Assembly: GCF_027172205.1 (NCBI RefSeq)
Contig: NC_070617.1
Coordinates: forward strand, 1,557,501 to 1,621,500
From: Podarcis raffonei
Taxonomy: Eukaryota > Chordata > Lepidosauria > Squamata > Lacertidae
DNA length: 64,000 bases
Direction: 5' to 3'
Shown here: positions 43,494 to 56,600 of the stretch, one piece after another
How positions within the stretch are numbered: the first letter of the stretch is position 1
How the letters are laid out: every line of letters begins with the position of its first letter
Notes under the pieces: model-generated
The model's input: the letters and a program-made list of their open reading frames with translations, nothing else
Database searches by the model: none
Told to the model about the DNA's origin: nothing
Made by a program: the position numbers and the translations under genes

Positions 43494-43964
43494 TCCTTTT
43501 TTAAGAAATAAGGTGGGATATGAATGCAAAAAAAGAAAAAAAGAATCAGCTTTACATGCAGAAGGTTCTGGGTTGAGTCCCCAACATCTGCAGTTCAGGA
43601 CAGAAAAATCCATCAATTTCCATTCCTCTCCATTCTCATTCCCTCCCCCAACAACCTAAAATTCCACTCTCTGCATTTCCACATCTGTTTACAAATCTTT
43701 TTAAGTCTTCATGAAAAGCCATCACCATATTGCCACAAATTTCTCCAAATAGACAGATGCTTATATGCATCTTCCCCTAATATAACACACTTTGGTGCTA
43801 ACAGAATGCACACGGGGTGTCTCAGTTTATGCAAATCACTTAGCTGGAGGAAGTGCTTTGCAAAATTCAGAGAGGTGTGAATTTGGGAGGCTGGGCCCCT
43901 GTGCTGTTCAGGGCTCACTGTGAGGTCCCTCTCCCCATACTGTGCTTAAATTTAGAACACAATA

Positions 43965-44120
43965 GCATCCTGCCTGCTGGGTCCAGGCCAAAGGGAGCCC
44001 ATCTAGTCTGGCATCCTTTTCACACAGTGGCCGACCAGATGCCCCGATGGTTAATCTGTGAGCAGGACCTGATTTGCAGCTGGATTCCCCCCGCCTTGTG
44101 CATCCCAGCAACTGTTGTCC
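43965..44120. repeat. Unclassified reptile interspersed repeat
   Basis: CCTGCTGGGTCCAGGCCAAA, GGAGCCCATCTAGTCTGGCA; best-preserved type of this family with 53665-53760. Confidence 0.55.
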
Positions 44121-44312
44121 TTCCGAGACTCAAGTCTGAGCAGGAATTTGGTCAGGCCCCTGTTCTTACATTGGGGGGAAGAGATCGTTTAATTGCCCTG
44201 ATGAAGGATTTCCTGATGAGATGCGACATCAGTGCCCGCTCGCACCGAACCCTCCGATTAAATCGTCATCTGGTGATAATCCGCGCCGTTCGGGACTGAA
44301 ACTCTGTTCACG

Positions 44313-44315
<3 letters not shown>

Positions 44316-44356
<41 letters not shown>

Positions 44357-44360
44357 TTTC
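44316..44360. repeat. (GA)n microsatellite
   Basis: About 20 GA units, and another GA-rich run at 44470-44513, both within 300 bp upstream of gene E's start codon, where they could influence chromatin or transcription; unproven. Confidence 0.9.
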
Positions 44361-44617
44361 TCTCTCTCACACACATAGATTTGTTCAGGAACTCAGTTGC
44401 TATCAAAGAGCCGCAAACAATAATTATGATCAGTTAAGGGGTGCTAATTAACACTTGTAGCTGAGCGGGGGAGAGAGAGAAAGCAAGAGAGAGAGAGAGA
44501 GAAGGAGAGAGAGATCTCTAAGGACTCCGTGATGTGCTTCTCCCTGTGGCAGCTCCCCACCTCCCCAGCAGATGCTCTTGAGACAGGCAGGGCAAAGAGG
44601 AATCTGGCCGGGAGGAA

Positions 44618-44693
44618 ATGGAGATGAAATGGGCAATGCTCAGAAAGAATGCTCTCGCTTTATTGCTCTTGACACTCGCCAGCTTCTTAACAG
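44618..44693 (+). CDS. Gene E exon 1: signal peptide
   Basis: ATG at 44618 opens 25 codons: a short basic N-terminus (MEMKWAMLRKN) then a Leu/Ala-rich core ending SFLT. The exon ends in phase 1 at CAG/GTAAGTG, a strong donor. A second in-frame Met lies two codons downstream and a third at codon 7, so the exact start is uncertain, but all give a usable signal peptide. The upstream region holds GA-rich microsatellites. Confidence 0.8.
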
Positions 44694-47600
44694 GTAAGTG
44701 AATTAGACCTGTGTGTAAGACACAGAAGATCCCTGGGGGATGGGTGTGGGTGTGTTGGTGTGTGTGGAGACCTGGTGAGATGATTTAACAAAGGTGAGAG
44801 TGTATCTATTCCCACACACCCCCGGCCACCCTATAGGCACAGCTCACTTTCCTTCAGTGTGCCCTTGTTTGAGGTGGGCTGGAATAAAAACTTAACCTCG
44901 TGTGAAACTTTTGCTGCGATTCTATTGATGCCTTTTAGCATACGGGACTATTGGTGGTTGCTAAAAGCCCTCTGGGGTAACATCGACATCCTTTACTTGG
45001 GAGACAGCCCCACTGAAAATGGCAAGGCTTGCTTCTGAGTAAACTTGCATAGGACCAGGTTTGCGAGGAAGACTTCTAGGTTGGCTTGAAAATTGTGGTT
45101 CTGGTCTTGTTCGTTTTCTACTGTTTTTGAAGCATGGGCATGAGCACACTCGGGTTGCTGCCTTGAGCATTTGTTTTAGAAAAGAAGTGTGGATTTATTT
45201 CAGCTTAAAATATCTTCCAGCAGTAGGCAAGGCGCTTGTGGGCAAATCAATGTCTGCTTTCAGCAGAATTCCCCCACTCCCCTATAATCATGCCGCCCAT
45301 ATATCTCCTGCTGAGCCTTGCACCAGGCTGTCTCTTGGTTCCATTGACTTATTGCCTTGCCAGATCCTTGTTTATAAAAATTCAGTAACCAGATTCCCAT
45401 GGCATAATGTGCTTGCATTTATGTTCTCAAATGCAAATTGCTTGGTGACCTTTTAGGTAACAAGTGACTAATAAGCATAACGAGTGATTAAATCAATAAA
45501 TAACCTGGTCTGCATTGGGGAGAACCAAAAGGCACATTTCACCATGCAATTTTCACACACCAGTTGTATTTACACTAACGTGCAGCTCCAGTTCATTTCA
45601 AAGTGACTCGCAACAGGATCACACCTGACATGATTTTGACTGGATGCAGGTGGTGGAAATGAAAGTTTGCATCTGCTATGCAATGGCATGCAAAAGAACT
45701 CTCCCTGATTCTTGACTCTCTGATCCAGATTCTATCCTTCTCCATTCCCCCCCCCCCCCGGCAACTTTTGCCTGCAGAGGCAACTTGGTTGCAAAGGTGG
45801 CTGGATATTATTAGCACACAGCCAGATGTTACAGCTCCAAATAACTTGCACATGAGAGAAGCTCCAGGGAGGAAGAGATCTCAGCTCCAGAAACACTTTC
45901 TGTAAGGAATGCAGGACCCGTAATGTGAAGTGTGTGCGAAATTAGCAGTTCCTCAGCCACCTCTCATTTCATCTGCTGCTCAGTTCATTCCTATTACTAA
46001 TTCTTGGTATTCAGCCTGGGGTTGTTGTTTTTCTTAATCAGTTAGAAGCAGGGATAATTAGATCTGTTGACTCCAGTTCTCTCAGTTTTCCAGTCTTAAA
46101 TTGAGCCCTCCACATTTCTGCAGACATTTGCTTTTTTAAAATAAAAAAATCCTGAAAATTCATGTATTTCTCCATATTTTGTATGCAGTTTTGACTAATG
46201 TGCAGGAGTTTTTTGCAAGCAATTTGCCCAAACATGATAAATTTTCATATGTTATTGAGCCTAATGCATTTATTTATTATGCACACATTTCCCTAAAAGA
46301 TTCAGTTTTGTAATTGTTGGCTGAAAAACTGCCTTGAAATATTTGGAAAAGTGAAAATTTCTAACAATCGCTGTCTTCTTACCCTACTCTACTAAAGTCT
46401 TATTCTTAGACTTACCAATTTCACAGTTCCTTGCCTGGGAGGCTGTGAGACCTCAAAAGCTTTAACCTGAAGGTGTAATAGCACCTTACCTATGGAAGCG
46501 CAGAATAGACATTTTCATAATGAACGATGTTAGCAGCTCTAACTAATGCTCCAGGTTGGTACAAGACGTTTTGCTGCCTGAGGCACAAAACCAAGATGGC
46601 GTCTTCCACCTCTTTCAATGTAGAGCAGCTGAATCTGATTAAACACTGACAGTAGGAGAGCATTTTCCAATGCATCCAAGGGCAGGAGATGAGATGAGGG
46701 AGGTGCAAAACAGGCCATGAGGTAGACACAACTCTGTGCTTCAATTTAGGGGAAGGTCTGGTGGGTTCAGGTGGAAAAGCTGGCTATCTCAACTCTGGCT
46801 AGTGGTACGGCTGAGAATGCCCACCCTGCTTGTTATTTGAGCTTTTTGAAGGAATGACGCAGACTTACTGCATCTCAAGGCCTCTTGACCCCACAGCTTA
46901 CAATTATTTCCCTGTGCCACATATCTGAACATCTGCCAGTTGATGACCACCATTCATGCATCTAACCCATGAGAGCACTGATAAGAAACTATAGTTGTTA
47001 GCCTTTCAGGAAAGGATGAGGGAGAAATCCAGTTTCGTTCATATTGCAATGCCAACTTCTGCCTAATTCACAATACACAAATCGAAACTCGCCTGCCCCT
47101 CAAAATAAGAGCAATATTTCAGATTTTGCTGTGCAGTTCTCTAGCCCCAAATAGATGAATGTGTATAAAAGGGTATCTCTTAATGAAAACAATACGGGCG
47201 TCTCCCCACTTACACAGGGGTTATGTTCCCGGATACCCCAAGTATATGTGAAATGGCGTTTAGTGGGGAACACCTACTAAAAAAAACAAACTCTGCCAAA
47301 AATCCATCAAACCCCACCACAACTGCTTCTTCCAAATCTGCTTTCTCAAACTTCAACTCCCCACAGGCTTCAAAGGTCAGTGCAAAGACTCATGGGATTG
47401 CAGTTGCAAAGGTTTCTGGGACTGCTAGCGTTTTCCTCACTCTTGGCAGGTGCCCTCAATCTGCACTTTCTGGGAACAACTGAAGACATTGTTGTTCCCA
47501 CAGACTTTTCCAGTTGAATAAATGGGTCTTTGCCATGAGTGTACACTTGTTAGGGTCTTAGTCTTGTTTTAAATGTACAATATTGCTTTTGTGTTTTTAA

Positions 47601-50600
47601 TTATCTGATATGTAAATTGCCTTGAGATGGTGGTTGAGAAGGCAATTGATTGATTAATGGTAATAATAACAACCTTGGCGGATTGTGATTCCTGCTTCTG
47701 TTAGGACTGAATATTCCTAATCTGTATTATAAAATGTCACAGGATTAAGCAGGTTTAAAGGCTGCAGATGTTTCCAGCAAGGATGCCTGTTGTTCCTCAG
47801 ATTCTCAATTTGGCCTACTGAGAGTAGACCTATTGAAATGAATGGACTGAAGCTAGCTATGTCCGTCACATTTCAATGGGTCTCCTCTGAGTAAAATTAA
47901 TGTTTGAAATCAGTCCATCTAGCAACTGCAACCCACTGTGATGCCATAGAGAGAGTGTCAGACTAGGACCTGGGTGTAACCTTGGGGGGCCAGTCATTGG
48001 CTCTCAGCCTAACCTACCTCACAGGGTTGTTGCGGGGATTAAATGAGGAGTTGGAAGAACAATGTACCCCCATCTTGAGCTCCTTGGAGGGAAAAAGTGA
48101 TATATAAATGCAATAAAAGCGTATCTCATGCTGCCCTGGGAACATAAATTTGCACTGAGGGTTGTAGGGACGTAAATTGTGGAAGCGACAAATCTGCACA
48201 CATCTCCTTTGCGCTGCCTGCCATCTTTGCCTCTCAGCGTTCCTTTCCTAAGCCCTTTATTTATTTATTTGTAATAATCCACCAGTTGTGTGTGTGTGTC
48301 CCCCCCAAAAACTCATTCCTCCCTCCAAGCCCCTGCTAACCAGTCATGTCTTTCAGCTTTGAGGACAGGGGATTTGCGGAGATTACAATGTTCTAACCAA
48401 CTTCAGGATAAAATGGGATAAAGCTGTGATAAATGGTGGACGCAATTTTCTTCATCCCAGTAACCTACCCACCCCCTCGTCCCTGCCTCCCCCATCTCCG
48501 CAATCCATCGCTTCCTTAAGGTGAACCCAGACAACAGTCACAGTGGAAGAAAAAAAGGATTTAAGGGCCCTGGGGAGAGGATTGACTCATGATGTTAGGA
48601 TGGAGCAGACTAAAGAACACTAGAGAATGGAAGGCAGACTAGAGAACAATGTGGCCAGGCTAGACAGGACTTGGAGTAAGGCCGCTTTCTGGGTCTAACA
48701 TGGACCTTGGGACAGTCACTGGCTCTCTACCTAACCTACCTCACAGGGTTGTTGTGGAGTGTAAATGTAGAGGGGGAGAGAACCACATATGCCACCTTGA
48801 ACCCCTTGGAGAAGAAGAAGAGTGGAAGAGTTTGGATTTGATATCCCACTTTGATATCCCGAAGGAGTCTCAAAGCGGCTAGCATTCTCCTCCCCCCCCA
48901 ACAAACACTCTGTGAGGTGAGTGGGGATGAAAGACTTCAAAGAAGTGTGACCAACCCAAGGTCACCCAGCAGCTGCATGTGGAGGAGCAGAGACACGAAC
49001 CCGGTTCACCAGGTTACGAGTCCACCACTCTTAACCACTACACCAAACTGAGAAAAAGGTGGGGTGTCAATGTGATGGAGATATAGACAAACAGAGTGTC
49101 AGTCTTGGATCTGGGAGAACAAGGTTCAAATTCCCACTTGGCTATGAAGCTCACTGGGCATGACCCTGACTCAGCCACAGCTTGCCTCTCAGCCTCACCA
49201 CTGTGGGGGCTAAACGAGGAGGGAGGGAAAGAACCATGTAATAGGCACCTTGAGCTCCTTGGAGAGGGAAAAAATGGTGAGATATAAACACAAAGGAATA
49301 AATAAAACCTTACTAAAACAACCGGGGTGAGAGAAAACAGATCGCACCACCTGTTATTTGTTTCTGGTACCTAATGAAATCAAAGAAGGTCTCTTGGCAT
49401 TTTCCAAAGGAGCAGCAATCAAAGATTGCAATTATTAATAGATAATAAAGAGAAACCCCAGGAAAATAGAATCACTGCAACTGACCCCCTCTCTCCTTTC
49501 CCCCCCTTATCCCTCCACTTATTGATTTATTTTTATCTGAGAGAGAGGCGAAGGCTAAACCCAGAACACAGCCCAGCTCACAATAAATTTTGGCAGGCGG
49601 AAGCCGTAGGAGAGAGAGACAGCTCTGATGTGGGTATTTAATCTTCTCTTAATACCAAACCACATCTGTTTTCCTCTTCCTCAAAGGGGAGGCAGCAGCA
49701 GGGAGGGGGGTGGAGAAGGAGGGAGACCTCTAGCTGTGATGCCAGCAGGAGAGACAGGGCCATACTCAGCAGTTTTGTCACACCATGATACCCAGACGTA
49801 GGGGGCAATTTGACAAGTTTTGGGTGTCCTGGCTGGGGGGAGGAGGGTGTGTGTGCCAGATTTCCCAGCATGTTGCAAAACAGCTTAAGAAAGAAAGTGT
49901 CACAGGGGGATCTGGGCCTGTGACATTCATGGAGTGGCTCATGGGGGCAAAGGACCAGGGGCACCGCTAGAAGCTTTGATCCAGATTCTGGAGAAGATAG
50001 AATGGGATCATCCAAATAGCAAAGAGTTCAGCAGTGCATGGCTTTCTCTCTCTCTCTCTTCCCTCCCTCCACCCCCACGTAGGTTTTTCATTGCCCAGGG
50101 ATGAGGAATCTTGTTGTCCTCCAGATGTTGGGCTCCAAGCCCACAACAGGCATCCCAGCCAACGGCCAGAGATGAAGGATGGGAGCTGGAGCGCACAAGC
50201 ATCTGGAGGGCTGCAGATGTTCCCAATCTCTGACCGAGGGCAATCGGGTCCTTGAATCACCAGTGACCTCTCAAGGCTGTTGGGATTTGTGTCACGCCTC
50301 TGCGTTGGAAATAGTCTTATTACGCACTCTCCTGTCCTCTCCCCCTGCCCCAAGGAAATTAAGTTTGCAGCGGAGACAGGCGAATCAGTGTTGGCACAGC
50401 CCACATCACTTTCTCATGTGTTCGCCGATAAGTCCATATTATCCCTTTCCTGAAATAAGTGACAGGGTTGCTTCTGTAAAATCCACACAAAAATTTTGCA
50501 TTTGAGTTCTATTTAAATCTATTGTTGTGGATTTAACAGTCTGGATGATGCCCTGAGCCCCTTCCAATTCTTGGGGTTCTGTGCCCAGCGAGGGTTGAAA

Positions 50601-53600
50601 TCTAACAGAGAATTCTGTTGCTGAACTAGTCAGACGAATTTCTTTGTAAGACAATGGCCTTAGCTGGGCGCTTAGGTGACCTCACCAGTACAGTGGTACC
50701 TCTGGTTGCGAACGAGGTCTGTTCTGGAGCCCCATTCGCAACATGAGCAGAACACAACCGCATCTGCGCATGCGCAGGTCGTGATTCGCTGCTTCTGCGC
50801 ACGCGCATGACATCATCTTGCGTGTCTGCGCATGCATGAGTGGCGAAACCCGGAAGTAACCCTTTCCGGTACTTCCGGGTCGCCACGGGACGTATCGTGA
50901 AAGAATGTAACATGAAGCGGATTTAACAAGAGGTATGACTGTATCCCAAAAGAATGAGATAGGTTGCAAGAGCTACAACTAAGGGCTCACTCACGTTTCT
51001 GTTTGTCTCATGATTTCTAGGCACAGGTCAGAGAAGTTTTTCTCTTGTCCCTGCCACTTTCCCTGGGAAAAACTGCTCTTTACTGCTGAATTGGAACAAA
51101 TGTAAATCTGCAGAAATCCTGACTGATTGATTGTCATGGGACAAAGGAAAGTATGGTTGAGCCCCAAGTGGTGGTGGCCTCCAGGCTGATGGATGGGCCT
51201 TTCCTTCACCCCTTCACCTGGCCGCTTGCTAGGAGAACAATAGCCTGAGTGAGGGGTGTGTGGTCTGAGCTAGAAGCAAGCTGGAAGCTGGAGATACAAA
51301 GAGATGTTGGCTCTGTGCTGGGTTTTGGGGCTCACCTGAAAACCTAATGGGGAAGCAAGATTTGTCTTATGCTCAAGTTATATATTGTTACACTACCCTG
51401 AACACCCCCAGTCCGGTCTGGTCTCAGAAGCTAAGCAGGAGCAGGTCTAGTTAGTACTTGGATGGGAAATGCCGGGCGCCTGCCCCTCTGTCTGATGAGT
51501 GGTGGCAAGAGCCCACAGGGTCGCAGGCACTCACACAGGGTCTGTGCTCCTTTAGAGAATCGAAGGTGTGGCAGAAACTGCAGTGGCTTTAAGAAATATG
51601 GTTCATTCACCTATTTACATCTTCAGTCTGCATGAAGGGAGTCCAAATCTTACAGCATAGTGCTAGTACCCCACAGCAGCACTGGTAGCCTTCAGCCAGC
51701 CTGCCCAAGATGGATCTCAGCTCTTTTTCCAGCTTCTCCCTCCCAGCAACCCTTGCTTGAAAACTCCCATTTCCTGTCCCATCAAACACACACACCCTCA
51801 CCTTGGCAACCCTTCAAACCCCCCATCTTTGTTCACACCTCAGGGCAAGGGGGAAGGAGTTCTCTTGCATTGGCAATGGTCCTCAAAGGACCCTTAATGA
51901 CCCTCTATTGCTCCCTTAATTGCCCTAGCTTGGCCAGGCTACCCAGGAATTCCTCTGCAGCTTATATTTCTCTCTTGCCACCCCAAATAACCACAATCCT
52001 TGCATTCATTAATTTCTAGGGGTCAGGGGGATCCCCCAAATCTACAACAATATATATGTGTTTGAATAGAACCATTTTGCTGCATTTACCCAGGTTTGGT
52101 TTCCTTGGAATGTAGGTCAGTGGAGACTGCGGTCTCTTTAGAGGTAAAATCTTTTAAAACACATTCCCCTTAAAATAAACATTGCCTGTCAAAATGTGTG
52201 TTTCTAAATGTGCATCTCCAAAATATGCACTGTTAAATGTACTTTTGATATGCTCCTTGAGCCGAGATCTGCGTTGCAGCATTCAGAGAAGTGTGAAATA
52301 GGATGCATAGCTAAGATGCAACCTGCAGATATTCATTCAGAAGGGGCAGATCAGATCATGATGGACCAGCAGGCACAATGATCTAATGCCTGAAATACCG
52401 TACTTCCCCTCTGAAGAAAAGTTGCAATTTTTGGGGTGGGTGGGGGTTAGTTTGGAAGAAAGGGACGCGGGTGGCGCTGTGGGTTACCGGTAAACCACAG
52501 AGCCTCTTGGGCTTGCCGATCAGAAGGTCGACGGTTCAAATCCCCGTGACGGGGTGAGCTCCCATTGCTCCATCCCAGCTCCTGCCAACCTAGCAGTTCG
52601 AAAGCACATCAAAGTGCAAGTAGATAAATAGGTACCACTCCAGTGGGAAGGTAAACGGCGTTTCCGTGCACTGTTCTGGTTCGCCAGAAGTGGCTTAGTC
52701 ATGCTAGCCACATGACCCGGGAGCTGTACGCCGGCTCCCTTGGCCGATAAAGCGAGATGAGTGCCGCAACCCCAGAGTCATCCGCGACTGGACCTAATGG
52801 TCAGGGGTCCCTTTACCTTTACTAGTTTGGGAGAAAGTCAGTTAAGTGGGGACATGATAGAAGATTTATCCACCATAAAGTAGCTTGAGAGGAAATATGT
52901 CCCTCTCCCATGATACCAAAACCCAACTGGGCCATCCAGTGAAGCTGAAGTATGGGAGATTCAGGACAGACAGACAAAGGAAATGACCTCTTCACACAAT
53001 GCATAGTTAAACTATGGAATTCACAGTGCAATGATGGGCATCAACCTGGGTGGCTATAAATAGGAACTGGGGGATAAGGATGTTGAATTCAAGCCAAAAG
53101 CCAGAGGAATTGGCCACCCTCCAGGTGCCCGGCTTGAATTCTTGTTGACCTCCCTGTCAGCGACTCCCGGCAAGACCAGGGGAGGTCTTCAATCGGCGAT
53201 CCTCCTCTAACGTGAGAAGAACACACCACTTCTCCCCCTCCCATTGCCAGGGAGGGGAAAGAGACAGACAGAAATGTATTTACATGCTTTTATTCCTGTC
53301 TTTCCAGCAGTACAGAGAAATCATGTCTGTACACTCTCATCACCAACTGCAGAGAGAGAATTACTCCACCCATGTACTTCCAGTACAGGGTCATGTGACA
53401 CTCTGAGCTAACATCCGGTGCTCAGTGCACTGAATAGACTGTCCCTTGTTCCCACGGTACAGTCCCATAACATCAACATCCTGTTTTGCATTCCAGCCAC
53501 CTGGAGCTCGCTTCTGCATTGCTCCTTTTTCGTAACAAAGAAGGCCAGTGGCTACTAGCCACAGTGGTCATGTTCTTCCTCCATAGTCAGAGGAAGCAAC

Positions 53601-56600
53601 GCTTCTGAATACCAGTTGCTGGAAACCACAGGAGAGGAGAGGGCTCTTGTGTTCGAATCCTGCTTTGGTTGGTTTCCCAGACATCTGGTTGGCCAATGTG
53701 AGACCAGGATGCTGAACTAGATGGGCCCCCTTTGGCCTGATCCAGCAGCAGGTTCTTCCTATGTTCCTATGGAGCCTCCAGATCCAGAGGCAGTTTATCT
53801 GGATTCCTAGGTTTTTTTTGGGGGGGGGAGCATTTGGCCATTGTGAGAACATGACGCTGGATTAGATGGGTCCCCTTTGGCCTCTTCCAGCACCCAGGCT
53901 TTTTTAATGGAATTTGCAAAGATCAAATTCCTTCCCCAACCTGAACATTTTTTTTCCTGGAAGCTAAACCCTGCTGAATTCATTGGGAGTTATTTCTCAG
54001 GAAACCTGCATGGGATCATGGTGCAACACTGTAAAAGGCTGGCTCTGGGATTTCTTAATTGCTCCCCCTGTGACAAGTGGAATGACCTAGAGCTCATATT
54101 GATCAGGACCCAAGCAACACCGGTTTACAATGATGGAACCAATAGCTGTATTTCAGTTTGGCAATGTATCCAATTCTTCAGTATGCAATAGAGAGCTAAG
54201 GGTCCCCCACTGATGTGCCTATATTTTCATTCTGAGGTCTGAATTCTGCCTGTTTTTTTCTCTTGCATAGGTGGAATGTCTGGTCAACACAGACTGGCAA
54301 TCAATGCTAGCCAAAGATGGCTTGACTGGTGTGCAGGTGAATGAGCCCTTAACAGCACAGTCAACATTCTTAGGTTCAATATTGACTGAGTAGATGAAGG
54401 AATAAAATGGGGGGGGATAGTGTTATGAGTAGATCCAGGTCTTCTTCAGAATTTGCCAGTGGGTCACCCCATTTCCTGTCCATCTAGGACCTTGTCTGGA
54501 TATTTTTGACACAACGCCACCTAGGGGAGTGCCCTCCTCTTCACAGCCACATGCCCATGTGTACCTAAAACCTTGCCCAGATTCTTGAAACAGTGACACC
54601 CTGTGGCCTAACTTCATCTTCACATCCACTCTGCCCATGTGTGTTTTAACTTATTCCCAGAACAAGACAAGATTGGTTAAGAATCTGATCTTCCGGCAGA
54701 TAAATAGACTTTAAATAACACTTCCCCTGAAGTGTGCAAAAATCTGTATGTGAACACATGTTCAACGAAGTCTCCAGATGGTGGGCTTTATGACTTAATT
54801 CTTAAAAGGGAAATATCAGCTTGCCCACAGGCTTTAGGTGGCTTTTGCTATGGATGATATTTCCTTCCTATATACATAAAAACGTAAGGTTGTCGTCATG
54901 CTGAAGTTCATGTGGCTGCTGATAGGGGGCCGCACCAACTCCAGCTTCATGACAGAGCAGCAGGCAGGTGAGCAAGCAAGCAGTGTGGCCATGTGAGCTG
55001 TTTAACAGAAAGGGGGTCTTCAGAGAAGGGTTTGTCTAACTGCCCCCTGAAGCACCTCCCCCCGGCATTAAATATGGCTGCCATGAGGTTTAATGAAGGG
55101 GGGAGGCACTTCAGAAGGTCAAACCACTCTCTGAAGTCACTCTCCTCCTCCTTTAAAAGGGGTTGGTGTTTGGGGTGAGATGGGAGGAGAGGGTGGTGGG
55201 GTAAATTCTGAGGGGAGGGGAGTTTGGGGTGAGCTGTGAGGGGATAAGTGAGGGGGCTGGTGGGGTATAAAGGGAGGGAGAATTGGTCAGATGTAAAGGG
55301 GGTAGGAGTTGACTAGGTGTCGTGGAAGGGTTGGCAAATGGAGTAAGCAGGGGTGCCAGCCCCTACCACTACTATAAACATAAAACACAGATATTTAGAA
55401 CACTCATATCCAACTTAACGGTATGTTCAATGGGAAATTCTACAGTGGTACCTCGCAAGACGAATGCCTCGCAAGACGGAAAACTCGCAAGACGAAAGGG
55501 TTTTTGGTTTTTTGAGTTGCTTCGCAAGACGATTTTCCCTATGGGCTTGCTTCGCAAGACGGAAATGTCTTGCAAGTTTGTTTCCTTTTTCTTAACACCG
55601 TTAATACAGTTGCGACTGACTTCCAGGAGTGGTAGCCTTTTTTGAGGTTTTTGAAGACTTTGGTGATTTTTGAAGCTTTTCCAAAACTTTTCCGAAACCG
55701 TGCTTCACAAGACGATAAAAATCGCAAGACGAAAAAACTCGCGGAACGAATTAATTTCGTCTTGCGAGGCACCACTGTACTGAGTAAAAAAAAAAGTGGT
55801 TGGGTCCACTCTGCTAGCTCTGCAGAGTCAGCTAGCTGGATTGTTGCCTAAAATATCATGGTTGTGAGTATTATCACAACATTGGAGACTCAGTTTTCAA
55901 TCAAGTTGGTGACCTACCTCTTGTGGGAGCAAAACCTGTACAGTGGTACCTCGGGTTAAGAACTTAATTCGTTCCAGAGGTCTGTTCTTAACCTGAAATG
56001 GTTCTTAACCTGAGGCATGCTTTTGCTAATGGGGCCTCCTGCTGCTGCTGTGCCGCTGGTGCACGATTTCCATTCTTATCCTGGGGCAATGTTCTTAACC
56101 TGGAGCAACCACTTCCTGGTTAGCAGAGTTTGTAACCCGAAGCGTCTGTAACCTGAAGCTTCTGTAACCCGAGGTACCACTGTAGTTTAACAATGTTCTG
56201 CATGAAAAAGTACTTTCTTTTAGACTGTGCTATGTCTTCCAACACTCTAAGCCTAGGGCTAGGAAGAAAAATAATTCTGCCCCGCAAATCCCTATGTTTT
56301 GTGCACAAATCTCTTTTCTCTGATTATTACTGTTCCATTCCCTTTCTGTATCATCCTCAGATCTCATCTCTGGCCAGTCACACACCCCTCCTCGCCAGGT
56401 GAACGGGGTCCTGGGAGGTTCGGTGGCCCTCTCTGTGAACATTGGTCCACAGGCCAAGCTGAAGGAGATTGAGTGGAGCTACCGGGCTGGATCTGGCCCA
56501 GCGCTGCTGGTGGCTTTGTTTCGGGATGGGAAATTCGAACGGCCAGATCCTGGTGACCGGTTTAAGCAGAGGATAGAAATGTACAACGAGACGCTCAGGA

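Larger units (their letters stand above)
49311..52463 (+). other. Gene E intron 1, mostly unique
   Basis: Apart from the MITE at 50689 and the 5S relic, no exon or repeat identified. Many short frames are composition noise. Confidence 0.45.

Noticed and set aside
45061-45456. 131-codon plus-strand frame in gene E intron 1
   Set aside because: No recognisable domain, poor composition for a protein, no splice signals fitting gene E's phases.
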